In this document: piece by piece, positions 35,119 through 43,870 of the stretch
Layout of the letters: every line of letters begins with the position of its first letter
Position numbering within the stretch: position 1 is the first letter of the stretch
Source of the DNA: JABWAM01 sp964653025
GTDB lineage: Bacteria > Verrucomicrobiota > Verrucomicrobiia > JABWAM01
Reading direction: 5' to 3'
Assembly (NCBI GenBank): GCA_964653025.1
Contig: CAZZBZ010000004.1
Span: 13,339-77,338 of the forward strand
Length of the DNA stretch: 64,000 bases
Position numbers and translations under genes: made by a program
Notes under the pieces: generated by a model
Told to the model about the DNA's origin: nothing
What the model saw: only the letters and a program-made list of their open reading frames with translations
Database searches by the model: none

Positions 35119-37304
35119 CCTCCGCCCTTCGCCTCGCACTCAGCTTATACCGCCGCTTCCTCCTGCGTTTCCGGGTCATCGGGGCCACGCGCCTTCCCGA
35201 CGGCCCCGCCCTCCTCGTCGCCAACCGCGCCTCGGCGCTCGACGCCCTCGTCCTTTCCACCGTCTTCCCCCGCCCCGTGATCCTCGTCGGAGGCCCCGCC
35301 CGCCCGAAAGGCGTTCTCCAGCAAACCCTCGCAGACCTCCTCGACCTCCGCACGACCGGGGAAGACCCCCTCGCCGACCTTGAGAAGGCCGCCCACGAAG
35401 CGATCGCGGGGCGCGCCCTCGTCCTCGTCCTTGCCGACCCCCAACCCACCCATCCGCCCTGCCCCTTCGAACTCCGCGACGGCGTGAAACTGGCCGCGCA
35501 ACAGAAGCTGCTCCCGGTCGTGCCCGTAAACACCGACTCGTTCTGGGCCGGAACCCTCCGCTTTCTCCGCGGCCTGTCCCCGTGCCATTTTGCCGGCGCC
35601 TGCCGACGGGCCACGATCCGCGTCGGCAAGGTCCTCCCCGCGGGCAGAGCGAGTTTCCCGATCCTGCGCCAGGAACTCACCGACCTCGACGAGTTCGGGC
35701 TCGCGGCACGCACCGAGATCAATGGTCACCTCGCGTGGTCCTGCCTCGTCTCGCTCTCTCGCAAGCCGTGGCGCGAGTTCATCGTGGACCGCGTGCCCAC
35801 CCGCAGGGCCCTCTCCCGGGGGAAGACGCTCGCGGTCGCCATCGCCCTCTCCCGCCGCTGGCGGCACTCGCTCCCCGGACGACGCGTTGGCGTCGTGCTC
35901 CCCCCCGGCCTCGGGGCCACCGTGGCCAATCTCGCCCTCATCCTCGCGCGCCGCGTGCCGGTCAACCTCAACTTCACACTCGGGGCCGAGGCCGTGCGCG
36001 CCTGTTTCCGCAAGGCCGGCATGCGCCGCCTCGTCAGCGCGGGCGCGCTCCGCGAGCGCTTCCCGAACTTCCCCTGGCCCGCCGACACCCTCGATATCTC
36101 CGCCGAGATCCGCGCCTGCCCGCGCGCCGCCATCCTCTTCTGGTTGGTCCTCGTCTGGATCCTACCCGCGCGCCTCCTCGCCGCGCTGCTCCGCGTGCCG
36201 CGCACCGGCGGGCGCGAGGAGGCCGCCCTTCTCTTCACCAGTGGCAGCGCCGGGGAACCCAAGGGGGTCGCCCTCACCCACCGCAACATCCTGGGCAATG
36301 TCGGCCAGGTCGCCGCGGTCGGCTTCATCCATGAAACCGACACGATGCTCGCCTCGCTCCCCGTCTTCCACAGCTTCGGGTTCACCGTCACCCTCTGGTA
36401 CCCCGTCCTCCGCGGCGTACGGATGGTCACCGTCCCCTCCCCGCTCGAGGTGAAGACGATCGCGGAGGCCATCCATGACGAGAAGGTCACCCTCTCCTTC
36501 GGCACCTCCACCTTCCTGCGCCCCTACCTCAAGCGCGCGGAACGCTCCCAGCTCGCCTCCCTCCGCTTCGTGGTCGCCGGCGCCGAGAAGCTCGCCCCCG
36601 ACCTCGGGCGCTCGTTTGAGGAAACCTTCGGCGTCCGCATCCTCGAGGGTTACGGCCTCACCGAGACCACCCCCGTCGCCAGCGTAAACCTCCCCGACCC
36701 CGTGGACATGACCCGCAAGACGAGCCCCGGCTGGAAGCTCGGCTCCGTCGGCTGGCTCCTCCCCGGCGTCACCGCGCGGATCGTCCATCCCGAGACCGGT
36801 GCCCAACTCGACCCAACCGCCACCGGCATGCTCTGGCTCCGCGGGGTCAATGTTTTCGAGGGGTACCTCGGCGACGTCGAACGCTCCCGCCAGGTCCTTC
36901 GCAACGGGTGGTTCATCACGGGCGACATCGCCCGCTTCGACGAGGACGGCTTCCTTTTCATCGAGGGCCGCCTCTCCCGCTTTTCCAAAATCGGCGGCGA
37001 GATGGTCCCGCACGGCACCATCGAGCAAAAGATCATCGACCTCTTCGGCGAGCGCGATGCCGAGCAGCAACCCTTCGCCGTGGTCGGCGTGCGCGACGCA
37101 ACCAAGGGGGAGGCCCTCGTCCTCCTCGCCGCGCACGAGATCACCACGGATCAGGTGCGAGAGAAGCTTCTCGCCGCGGGGTTTCCCCCGCTCTGGGTCC
37201 CGCGGTACCTCTGCCGGGTCGGGAAGATCCCCACGCTCACCTCCGGCAAGCTCGATGTCCGGGCCTGCGAGGAACTCGCCCGCAAGGCGCACCCTCCGGG
37301 CTGA
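35115..37304 (+). CDS. Aas-like acyltransferase/acyl-ACP synthetase fusion
   Basis: A 729-residue protein from a GTG. The N-terminal ~200 residues resemble a PlsC-type lysophospholipid acyltransferase, but the catalytic HxxxxD motif is altered: VANRASALDAL has Arg where His is expected, and no FPEGTR-like block is seen. The C-terminal 500 residues are an AMP-dependent ligase (LLFTSGSAGEPKGVALTHRN; YGLTETTPVASVN; GDIARFDEDGFLFIEGR; LTSGKLDV). In intact Aas the ligase activates fatty acids and the other half re-acylates lysolipids. Here only the ligase looks active. It is coupled to the preceding hydrolase. Confidence 0.85.
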   Translation: MTSALRLALSLYRRFLLRFRVIGATRLPDGPALLVANRASALDALVLSTVFPRPVILVGGPARPKGVLQQTLADLLDLRTTGEDPLADLEKAAHEAIAGRALVLVLADPQPTHPPCPFELRDGVKLAAQQKLLPVVPVNTDSFWAGTLRFLRGLSPCHFAGACRRATIRVGKVLPAGRASFPILRQELTDLDEFGLAARTEINGHLAWSCLVSLSRKPWREFIVDRVPTRRALSRGKTLAVAIALSRRWRHSLPGRRVGVVLPPGLGATVANLALILARRVPVNLNFTLGAEAVRACFRKAGMRRLVSAGALRERFPNFPWPADTLDISAEIRACPRAAILFWLVLVWILPARLLAALLRVPRTGGREEAALLFTSGSAGEPKGVALTHRNILGNVGQVAAVGFIHETDTMLASLPVFHSFGFTVTLWYPVLRGVRMVTVPSPLEVKTIAEAIHDEKVTLSFGTSTFLRPYLKRAERSQLASLRFVVAGAEKLAPDLGRSFEETFGVRILEGYGLTETTPVASVNLPDPVDMTRKTSPGWKLGSVGWLLPGVTARIVHPETGAQLDPTATGMLWLRGVNVFEGYLGDVERSRQVLRNGWFITGDIARFDEDGFLFIEGRLSRFSKIGGEMVPHGTIEQKIIDLFGERDAEQQPFAVVGVRDATKGEALVLLAAHEITTDQVREKLLAAGFPPLWVPRYLCRVGKIPTLTSGKLDVRACEELARKAHPPG

Positions 37305-37331
37305 GTGAGGCTGGAGGATGGAGGATTCATC

Positions 37332-37437
37332 GGGGAGCACACGCGGCCCGCGTGTTGAGGTGGGCGACCCGCCCGCCTCGTCCGAAGATCGATTCGGCGA
37401 GCCGCCGAATCGCGCACGCGAGCCGCGTGCACTCCCC
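37332..37437. mobile_element. 106-bp palindromic element with 23-bp inverted ends
   Basis: Arms 37332-37354 and 37415-37437 are inverted repeats (GGGGAG then CACGCGGC and CGCGTG) with three mismatches. Internal hairpins are GAGGTGGGCGACCCGCCCGC and GATTCGGCG-AGC-CGCCGAATC. It occupies the 248-bp gap between the ligase and the DegT gene (37305-37552), which has no ORF of its own. It is most likely a small non-autonomous repetitive element. Confidence 0.65.
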
Positions 37438-37552
37438 AGAACGTCATCGAGTGCATCGGTGCTCCACCGATGGGTGGGGATGGTCTCGCTCTGGAGAAGC
37501 CGCTTGCGCGAGGATCAGGACTGCCCGACGCCCCCGTCGCCCGACTTTCCGC

Positions 37553-38641
37553 CTACTTCGCGAGGAACGCGCGGATCTTCTCGCAGACGTAGTCCACCTC
37601 GGGCTGCGTGATGGACGGGAAGATGGGCAGCGACAGGATCCGGTTCACGAGCTTTTCGGTGACCGGCAGCTTCGGGAGATCCTTGTAGAGCGAGGTCATC
37701 GCCGGCTGCTGGTGGTTCGGCACGGGATAGTGGACGCCGGTCCCAATCCCCTGCTCCTTGAGGAACTTCGCCATCTCCTCGCGCTTCTCCACCTGGACGA
37801 CGAACATGTGGTAGACAGGGACGCAGCCGGGTTTCTCAATTGGCAGTTGCACCTGGGGGAGGCCCTTGAGCCGCTCGCGGTACCAGCCCACTGCCACGCG
37901 GCGCTTCGCGTTGAAGGCGTCGAGGTGCTTGAGCTGCTCGCGGCCCACCGCCGCCTGGATCTCGTTGAACCGCATGTTGAACCCAACGATCTCGTGGAGG
38001 TACTTGTCCTTGCGCCCGTGGTTGCGGAGCATCTTCACCCGCTCCGCGATCGCGTCGTCGTTGAGCGTGAGGCAGCCGCCGTCGCCGAAGACCGTGAGGT
38101 TCTTCGAGGGATAGAAAGAGAAGGCACCGAAGGTCCCGAAGCTCCCGACCCGCCCGCCGTTCCAGGTCGCCCCGTGCGCCTGGGCGCAGTCCTCGATCCA
38201 GAAAAAGCCCTTCTTCTCCGCGATCGCCTTGATGCGGGCGATGTCCGCGGGATGCCCGTAGAGGTGCACCGGGATCATCCCGACCGTGCGCGACGTGATC
38301 TTCGACTCGAGGTCCGCGATGTCCACCGTATAGGTCTCGTCCACGTCCACGAAGACCGGCTTCGCGCCCGCATGGACGATCGGCTCGATGCTCGGGAACG
38401 CCGTGTGCGAGGGCACGAGGATCTCGTCGCCCGGCTTGAGCTTCAGCGAGAGGAGCAGGAGATGGACCGCCGAGGTCCAGTTCGAGGAAAGGACGCAGTG
38501 TTTCGTGCCGGTGTAGGTCGCGAGTTCCTTCTCAAACGCCTTGCACTCCGCGCCGAGAATGAAGTTCTCAGAATCCACCGCAGCGAGGATGCGGTCCTTG
38601 ATGGTCTGGTCAATGTAAACGCGGGACAGGGGGATTTTCAC
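37553..38641 (-). CDS. DegT/DnrJ/EryC1 family aminotransferase
   Basis: A 362-residue PLP-dependent sugar aminotransferase. VKIPLSRVYIDQTIKDRIL starts the fold. SSNWTSAVHLLLLSLKLKPG is the cofactor-phosphate block, WIEDCAQAHGA is the PLP-Asp strand, and GAFSFYPSKNLTVFGDGG has the Schiff-base Lys. The C-terminal HYPVPNHQQPA is typical. It makes amino-sugars (for glycans or secondary metabolites) from keto-sugars. The GTG at 38641 is chosen since family members start at this point; longer frames to ATG 38692 or 38704 are possible. Confidence 0.9.
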   Translation of the reverse strand: MKIPLSRVYIDQTIKDRILAAVDSENFILGAECKAFEKELATYTGTKHCVLSSNWTSAVHLLLLSLKLKPGDEILVPSHTAFPSIEPIVHAGAKPVFVDVDETYTVDIADLESKITSRTVGMIPVHLYGHPADIARIKAIAEKKGFFWIEDCAQAHGATWNGGRVGSFGTFGAFSFYPSKNLTVFGDGGCLTLNDDAIAERVKMLRNHGRKDKYLHEIVGFNMRFNEIQAAVGREQLKHLDAFNAKRRVAVGWYRERLKGLPQVQLPIEKPGCVPVYHMFVVQVEKREEMAKFLKEQGIGTGVHYPVPNHQQPAMTSLYKDLPKLPVTEKLVNRILSLPIFPSITQPEVDYVCEKIRAFLAK

Positions 38642-38723
38642 GGGCGCCTTGTATAAGGGGGAACGGGGCTTGCCGCAAGCCCCATCAGCCATCTCCAAAT
38701 TCATCCATAGAGCCGCCCTGGGC

Positions 38724-39779
38724 TCACAATCCGTGCTCGATCGCCGCCTCGCGCAGGGCGAGAAAGTTCTCGAGCGGCACATCCTCGTGAAGTTCGGTGG
38801 ATGACCCGACCATCAACCGCCCACCCGCGCCCTCGATCGCTCGGTGAACGGCATCCTTCACCTCCTGCGGTTTGCCAAACGGCAGGAGCTGGGAGACGTC
38901 GATGCCTCCCGCAAGGAAGAGATGCGGGTGCCGGCGATGGATCTCCGCGACGTCCATCCCCGCGAGAACCTCGATCGGGTTGAGCCCGTCGATCCCCGCC
39001 TCCACGAGCCCATCGAGGATCGGATAGAGGTTTCCGTCGGAGTGGAAGAGCACCTTGATCCCCTTGCGATGATAGGCCGCGGTCACGCGAGCAAGGCGGG
39101 CGAAGTAGTGCTTCTTGAACCACGCCGGGGCCAGGAGCGGCCCCGACTTGAACGCGATGTCGTCTCCCGCGAACACGGCCTCGATCCCGTGGCCCTCGGG
39201 AAGATGTTCGATCCACGACACCGATTCCACCGTCTGCCGTTCGAGGACCTCGTCAATGATCTCCGGGCAGTCCGCAAGGTAGTAGGAAAAGTCCTCCAGC
39301 CCCACTTCCCCGTAGGCACCCATCAGGCCAACCCCGCGCCCGGATGGGAAGAAGAACACCTCGCCGAGCCGGCGGCGATGGTCCGCCACGGAGGCCAGGA
39401 AATCCTCCATATCCCGCGCCTTCTCCTTCGTCCAGGCCGGATCGAAGGCGTCAAGTTCCTTCCTTTTGGCGGCCGCGTAGGCATCCGAGTCCGCGTAGTG
39501 CGCGTGCTCGTGCCAGACCGTCCAACGAAACTGCCGCAGTTGCCGCCCGTTGGGCCGGACACCCGTCCGCTCGCGCTCGGGCAGCCGAACGCTTGGTCGC
39601 GTAGCATCCACCGCCGGGGCAAAGGCGCGGAAGACGACCTCCCGCGCATTTTGAAAATCGAGTTTCTCCCCGGCAAAATGGCTGATCACCGCGTCGTTTC
39701 GAAGCAGTTCATAGATCGGGGTGCGATCCGGCTTCTCTCCGCGCAACACCGCGCGGACGCGTTGGAGGGAGTCCTTCAT
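38724..39779 (-). CDS. Uroporphyrinogen-decarboxylase-like protein
   Basis: A 351-residue UroD-superfamily protein, the second in the window. RGEKPDRTPIYELLRND is the family N-terminus, and KVLFHSDGNLYPILDGLVEA then GLNPIEVLAGMD and LAGGIDVSQLLPFG follow. The HxCG zinc motif of the paralog at 11294 is HSDG here, so the metal site differs and the substrate may too. It is not a heme enzyme by context. It lies upstream of the DegT gene on the same strand, 82 bp apart. Confidence 0.85.
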   Translation of the reverse strand: MKDSLQRVRAVLRGEKPDRTPIYELLRNDAVISHFAGEKLDFQNAREVVFRAFAPAVDATRPSVRLPERERTGVRPNGRQLRQFRWTVWHEHAHYADSDAYAAAKRKELDAFDPAWTKEKARDMEDFLASVADHRRRLGEVFFFPSGRGVGLMGAYGEVGLEDFSYYLADCPEIIDEVLERQTVESVSWIEHLPEGHGIEAVFAGDDIAFKSGPLLAPAWFKKHYFARLARVTAAYHRKGIKVLFHSDGNLYPILDGLVEAGIDGLNPIEVLAGMDVAEIHRRHPHLFLAGGIDVSQLLPFGKPQEVKDAVHRAIEGAGGRLMVGSSTELHEDVPLENFLALREAAIEHGL

Positions 39780-39861
39780 GCGGCACCAAGTTTTACCGCC
39801 AAACGGTGTTCCCAACAATTACAATCGCCTCGCGTCACGCTCAAACCCTTGTCCTTTCCGC

Positions 39862-40440
39862 TCATGCCCCCCTGTCGCCGGTGGCTGTTCGATCGAGCTC
39901 CGCGTCGGCCACATGGGCGTATTGGGCCGAGAGGAAGGAGTGCGTTCCGTGGACACAATCCTTCGCGGCATTCATGGTCGAGAGATACTTCCGCACCGCA
40001 CCGGCATATCGCGGATCGCCGAGGATCTGCGAGGCCTTGACCATACTGAAGAGGGCGGCGGCCCCGATGAGCGTGTAGGGCGTCCCCTTCGACCCCCCGT
40101 TGAGCCAGATACCGTCGGCGGGTTGAAGCCGAAGCATGAGGTCGGCCCACCGCCGCAGCCGATCGCAAAAATCGGACGGCCGCCGATCATCGCGAATCGC
40201 CCACTCGAGAAACGCCAGCGGCGCGAGCAGCCCGCTCCCAAAGCTGATGCTCTCGGGGCCCGTCAGACAGCTCGTGCCCGACATCGTTCCGGCCCCCGCC
40301 TGCCCCCCGAACCCGCCGTCGGGAAGCTGTGTCGCCAGGAGGCGCCCCGCCGTCTGGCGCGCGAAGTCCAGATAGAGCGGCTCCGCCGTGTAGTCCCACA
40401 ACGCCATCAGGCACGTCAAAGGGTAGGCGTCGCGCCCCAG
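39862..40440 (-). pseudogene. 3-prime fragment of an alpha/alpha-toroid (glycosidase/lyase-like) gene
   Basis: About 190 residues (ALWDYTAEPLYLDFARQTAG then RLLATQLPDGGFGG, GTSCLTGPESISFGSGLLAP, WADLMLRLQPADGIWLNGGS) show helix pairs and Gly-rich turns of an alpha/alpha-toroid. Reading upstream the frame holds up to 40440, then an in-frame TGA, and no start codon precedes the conserved part. I read it as the back end of a larger gene cut at about 40440, beside an AT-rich stretch (40450-40480) and the accessory island. The 5-prime part is not found in the window. Confidence 0.6.
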
Positions 40441-40530
40441 TCAATCCGATTTTTAGAATATTTTTCAAATTTTCACGTTCATCAAGATCGGCCAAACCGC
40501 CGCGAATGGGGCAGCAGTCCAGAAGGGTGG

Positions 40531-41556
40531 CTACAGGCGACCAAGGAGTTTGGCGATGTCCGAGAGAAAGACCGGGAGATATGCCTCCGCAAGGTGCTGG
40601 CGGTCGTCGGAAAGTGCGGCGGCGAAGCCCGCTCGCTCGATGGCGGGACGCACCTCAACCATGAGTTGGCGAAGGACCGAGGATTGCATCGGGGGATCGA
40701 GCGAGAGCAAGCCGGGTTCCTCGAGTTTGAGCCAGATCCTTTCCAGAGCGCGGAAGAGCGGGGGCCAGGTGACCCAGCGCGGATACGGCTCGATCCGGTT
40801 AAGGAGTGCCCACCAAGGGTCCGGCTTGATCCAGTACCGCTTCTCGCGCTTCGAGAGGTCCACGCGAAGATGCACGATGCCGGATTGGCTCATGTCCACG
40901 AGAGTCGTCTGGACGGCTCGCTCGAAGTAATAGGCCTCCCGCGAAATCTCGGAGGGGTGGGCGGATTCGTGGGTAAGAAGGTAAAGCAGCGTCTCGCAGC
41001 GGCTGTTGACGCCGATCAGGGCGCGAAGTTGGAGCACGAGATTGGCGCGTTCCGTGGGACGAAACGGTTGCGAGTAGCCCCGCAGCCGCGGGGGTCCACG
41101 GCGAAATCCGTAGCGGGCGAAATGGGGGTCCGGCGCGCCGATTGCGGGAGAGGGACGACCGTCACCCAGAGAGAACAGAGGTTCCAGGTCCGCCGTAGGT
41201 TCCGGGGGTTCGGCAAGTTGCTTCCACTTGGTGACCTCGGTGCCCTTGGCGAGCCAACCGGCAAGGGCGGCCAGCACCCGGCCACCGGCGAATCCCTCCT
41301 TGGTGAGGATGCGCTTGAGACGCTGGATGTTGAGGCGACGCCCGTTGATTTGAAGCCAATCGAGGACTTCGTCGAACACGCGGGCATCATGGCGCCCCAA
41401 GGTGCAGGTCAGGAGCAAGAGGGCCTCCGGATCAATGATCCAAGAATCGCCCCCCGAGATGTTCCCCGCCACGCCGAGCGCCGACCATTGGCGCCAGACG
41501 AAGTTCAGCAGGTGCTCGCAGTATTGGCGCTTAAAGTCGGAGAGTGACGGATTCAT
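40531..41556 (-). CDS. Uncharacterised accessory protein with predicted winged helix
   Basis: A 341-residue protein starting MNPSLSDFKRQYCEHLLNFV. The N-terminal 150 residues are helical; the middle (LVLQLRALIGVNSRCETLLY then LLTHESAHPSEISREAYYFE) looks like a winged-helix DNA-binding domain. The pattern reminds me of a family encoded beside AbiEii-type nucleotidyltransferases, but no such partner is present; the truncated gene occupies the downstream position. A short upstream ORF overlaps its start and a palindrome sits in the likely promoter. Function unknown. Confidence 0.65.
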   Translation of the reverse strand: MNPSLSDFKRQYCEHLLNFVWRQWSALGVAGNISGGDSWIIDPEALLLLTCTLGRHDARVFDEVLDWLQINGRRLNIQRLKRILTKEGFAGGRVLAALAGWLAKGTEVTKWKQLAEPPEPTADLEPLFSLGDGRPSPAIGAPDPHFARYGFRRGPPRLRGYSQPFRPTERANLVLQLRALIGVNSRCETLLYLLTHESAHPSEISREAYYFERAVQTTLVDMSQSGIVHLRVDLSKREKRYWIKPDPWWALLNRIEPYPRWVTWPPLFRALERIWLKLEEPGLLSLDPPMQSSVLRQLMVEVRPAIERAGFAAALSDDRQHLAEAYLPVFLSDIAKLLGRL

Positions 41557-41614
41557 GGGACGACAGAAGCTGGAGAGCCTTCTGAATTCGTTCAACGGTC
41601 AGCTTGGTTGGCAT
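41531..41614 (-). CDS. 27-residue upstream ORF overlapping the winged-helix gene
   Basis: From the ATG at 41614 a frame encodes 27 residues starting MPTKLTVERIQKALQLLSSH and ending at TAA 41531, overlapping the first codons of the next gene by 26 bases in another frame. It could be a leader peptide or a small regulator, or chance. Amphipathic helix composition gives mild support; I do not recognise it. Confidence 0.35.
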   Translation of the reverse strand: MPTKLTVERIQKALQLLSSHESVTLRL

Positions 41615-41625
41615 AATGCTAGTTG

Positions 41626-41646
41626 TTGTGCGCCTTAAACGCACAA
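41626..41646 (-). promoter_or_regulatory. Palindromic operator candidate upstream of the winged-helix gene
   Basis: TTGTGCG-CCTTAAA-CGCACAA is a perfect 7-bp inverted repeat about 12 bp upstream of the small leader ORF (minus strand). A -10-like TAGATACT lies on its far side. The position is consistent with autoregulation by the DNA-binding product of the downstream gene. Confidence 0.5.
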
Positions 41647-41656
41647 GTAGTATCTA

Positions 41657-42043
41657 ATCATTTCCGCCGCCTGTCAAGTCCGATGTTGCGTCGTGCAGGG
41701 ATCGAACCCCGAGGAAAAGTTCTCGGGCAGGGCGAGGCTTTACCCCCCATTCACGTCCTTGCGCGGTCGCTGAAGGCCGTAAGGCACGGGGATGACTGGA
41801 ACGGAAGCTGCAAAGGTGCATGCGTGGGCTCATTCGATGAACTGCGTCTGGATTCGGGAAAGCGACCTCGTTCCTTCCGGGTTCGACGCCCTCACCGCGA
41901 AAACAGCTATTCGGTCGGGGTGAGTTGTCGCTAGGTTTTCATGGGAAAGGAGGTGAGGAGGTTCAGCCCCGCCCTTCGTCAAGGGCGCAAGGTTGTTTCC
42001 CCTTGATTTTCCCCCTTACTTGGAAGACCTTGCCGCATTGTCC
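41657..42043. other. Non-coding or unassigned region
   Basis: No recognised gene. The plus strand has a 43-codon ORF (41792-41923, MTGTEAAKVHAWAHSMNCVW...) without known family. Two TTCGA-containing segments (GGGTTCGACGCCC near 41880, and GGGGTTCGATCCC on the minus strand near 41700) resemble tRNA T-arms, but I cannot build a tRNA or tmRNA from either. The AT-richer stretch before 42044 could hold the promoter of the antitoxin. Confidence 0.4.
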
Positions 42044-42223
42044 ATGAAGCCCACCTCCCCTCCCTCCCCTTCCCGTGCTGAGCAGATCAACGCCATGTGC
42101 GCCAAAGGTCGCCAGAAGGCCAACGCCCTCACTGATGCACAACGCGAGGCCCATCTTGAGCAGGCCATGCGTATCATCTACGGCAGCCAGCCACTCGTGA
42201 AGCATGTTCGTCGCCGTCGATAG
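42044..42223 (+). CDS. Small antitoxin-like protein
   Basis: A 59-residue basic, helical protein (KPTSPPSPSRAEQINAMCAK then GRQKANALTDAQREAHLEQA) directly before, and overlapping by 20 bp, a PIN-domain gene. Size, position and overlap fit an antitoxin. It has no recognised DNA-binding fold. GGAAG upstream of the ATG may be its ribosome site. Confidence 0.6.
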   Translation: MKPTSPPSPSRAEQINAMCAKGRQKANALTDAQREAHLEQAMRIIYGSQPLVKHVRRRR

Positions 42224-42692
42224 TTGCGTCCTCATGCATCTTGCCGAAGGAGTTGAGGACACCCTCGACGCCCTCGGCACTCTCCGTCAGCGTCTCCCCA
42301 CAGCCCGCATCATCGCCACGGCCACGGTCCTGCAAGAACTTCACTTCTTTGCCACCGATGACGAGTTCCATAAACGCGATCTCGCTTGTGCCGCCCTCGC
42401 GGGCCTTCGCCATCACCGCATCGAGCCCGTTAACCTGATTCCCGTGGGCCACGGCATTGTCGAGATCACCGCCAACAAACTCCGCGACCGCGGCTTGCTA
42501 CCCCACGAAGAACGCAACGACGCCCTCATCATCGCCGAAGCCGCCCTCTTGGGCTGTTCCATCCTGATCAGCTCTGATGCTCACATGCTTGCCATTCCCT
42601 ACACGTCGCTAAAACTCGCCCTCGATGAGTGCCACGTTCAGACCCCTCTCATCTGCTCCCCATCCAAAGTCGTTCGCAATTTCTTCAGTTGA
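42204..42692 (+). CDS. PIN-domain protein, probable toxin
   Basis: A 162-residue PIN protein. Asp5 in VAVDSCVLMHLAEG and the distal NDALIIAEAALLGCSILISS with DAHML supply the acidic pocket for divalent metal. It is likely an RNase toxin paired with the small gene it overlaps. This is the second toxin-antitoxin pair in the window and lies in the island between the truncated gene and the ars operon. It converges with ACR3. Confidence 0.8.
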   Translation: MFVAVDSCVLMHLAEGVEDTLDALGTLRQRLPTARIIATATVLQELHFFATDDEFHKRDLACAALAGLRHHRIEPVNLIPVGHGIVEITANKLRDRGLLPHEERNDALIIAEAALLGCSILISSDAHMLAIPYTSLKLALDECHVQTPLICSPSKVVRNFFS

Positions 42693-42766
42693 AATTGTCC
42701 GCTCAGGGCGCGGCTTGCTGCCTTCCAACACCACTCCCGCCGCCGACTCGGAAAATGTAAGGTGCG

Positions 42767-43849
42767 CTAGCGTGATTTCCCCTCCGACGGAAACCAATCC
42801 CGCGTGCGGTTGCAGAACTTGCAGACCGAGAGCATCACGGGGACCTCGACAAGAACCCCCACGATCGTGGCGAGCGCCGCGCCCGATCCGGGGCCGAAGA
42901 GGGTGATCGCCACGGCCACCGCCAACTCGAAGAAGTTGCTCGCGCCGATGAGCGCGCCGGGCGCGGCGACATTGTGCGGGACCTTCAGCCAGCGCATCAG
43001 TCCGTAGGTGAGACCGGAGTTGAAGTAGACCTGGATGAGGATCGGCACCGCGATGAGCAGCACCGCGAACCAGCGTCGAGTCAGGTTCTCCGACTGGAAC
43101 GCGAAGATGAGAACCAGGGTCAGGAGCAACGCTCCGATCATCAACGGGTGAAAACGGGGCAGGAACTTCTGCTCGAACCATTCCTTGCCGTGCGAACGGA
43201 CCAAGGCCGTACGCGTGATCCAGCCCGCCGCGAGGGGAATCACGATGAAAACCACCACTGAGGTAATCAGGACCTTCGCAGGCACGACCACATTCGCCAC
43301 CCCACAGAGGAACATCACGATCGGTGCGAAGGCCACGAGCATGATGAGGTCGTTCACCGCCACCTGGACAAGGGTGTAGGCCGGGTCTCCGTCCGTGAGG
43401 TAGCTCCAAACAAAAACCATCGCCGTGCAGGGCGCCGCGGCGAGGATGATGAGGCCCGCCGTGTACTCCCTCGCCATGCCGGGCTCGATCCAGGCCGCGA
43501 AGACGTGCTGCATGAAGAACCACGCCAGCAGCGCCATGCTAAACGGCTTGACGATCCAGTTGACGAAGAGGGTAACCATGAGCCCCTTCGGGCGTCGGGC
43601 AATGCCGCCGATCGCGCCGAAGTCCACCTTCAGCATCATCGGATAGATCATCAGCCAGAGCAGGACCCCGATCGGCACGTTCACTTGCGAGCCCTGCCCA
43701 AACTCCATCCGACTGAGCGCGGAGGTGAACCCGGGAAAAAGCTTTCCCGCGAGCACGCCCACCAGCATGCAGAGGAACACCCAGACCGTGAGGTAGCGCT
43801 CGAAAAAATCGAGGCGCTTCGGCGTGGCGAGGGAGGGCGTGTTGCTCAT
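42767..43849 (-). CDS. acr3: Arsenite efflux transporter ACR3
   Basis: A 360-residue carrier with ~10 membrane spans. ACR3 motifs include FFERYLTVWVFLCMLVGVLA, a VDFGAIGGIARRPKG loop, LAAAPCTAMVFVWSYLTDGD with the conserved Cys for arsenite, and FGPGSGAALATIVGVLVEVP. It expels arsenite using the proton gradient. It is the last gene of the ars operon, 21 bp after arsC. Confidence 0.95.
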   Translation of the reverse strand: MSNTPSLATPKRLDFFERYLTVWVFLCMLVGVLAGKLFPGFTSALSRMEFGQGSQVNVPIGVLLWLMIYPMMLKVDFGAIGGIARRPKGLMVTLFVNWIVKPFSMALLAWFFMQHVFAAWIEPGMAREYTAGLIILAAAPCTAMVFVWSYLTDGDPAYTLVQVAVNDLIMLVAFAPIVMFLCGVANVVVPAKVLITSVVVFIVIPLAAGWITRTALVRSHGKEWFEQKFLPRFHPLMIGALLLTLVLIFAFQSENLTRRWFAVLLIAVPILIQVYFNSGLTYGLMRWLKVPHNVAAPGALIGASNFFELAVAVAITLFGPGSGAALATIVGVLVEVPVMLSVCKFCNRTRDWFPSEGKSR

Positions 43850-43870
43850 AGTTCGTGAGGGTTGATGGTT

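Noticed and set aside
41680..41945. Possible tRNA or tmRNA, from two TTCGA-containing T-arm-like segments
   Set aside because: No acceptor stem, anticodon arm or tag peptide could be assembled on either strand; T-stem pairing is only three bases.
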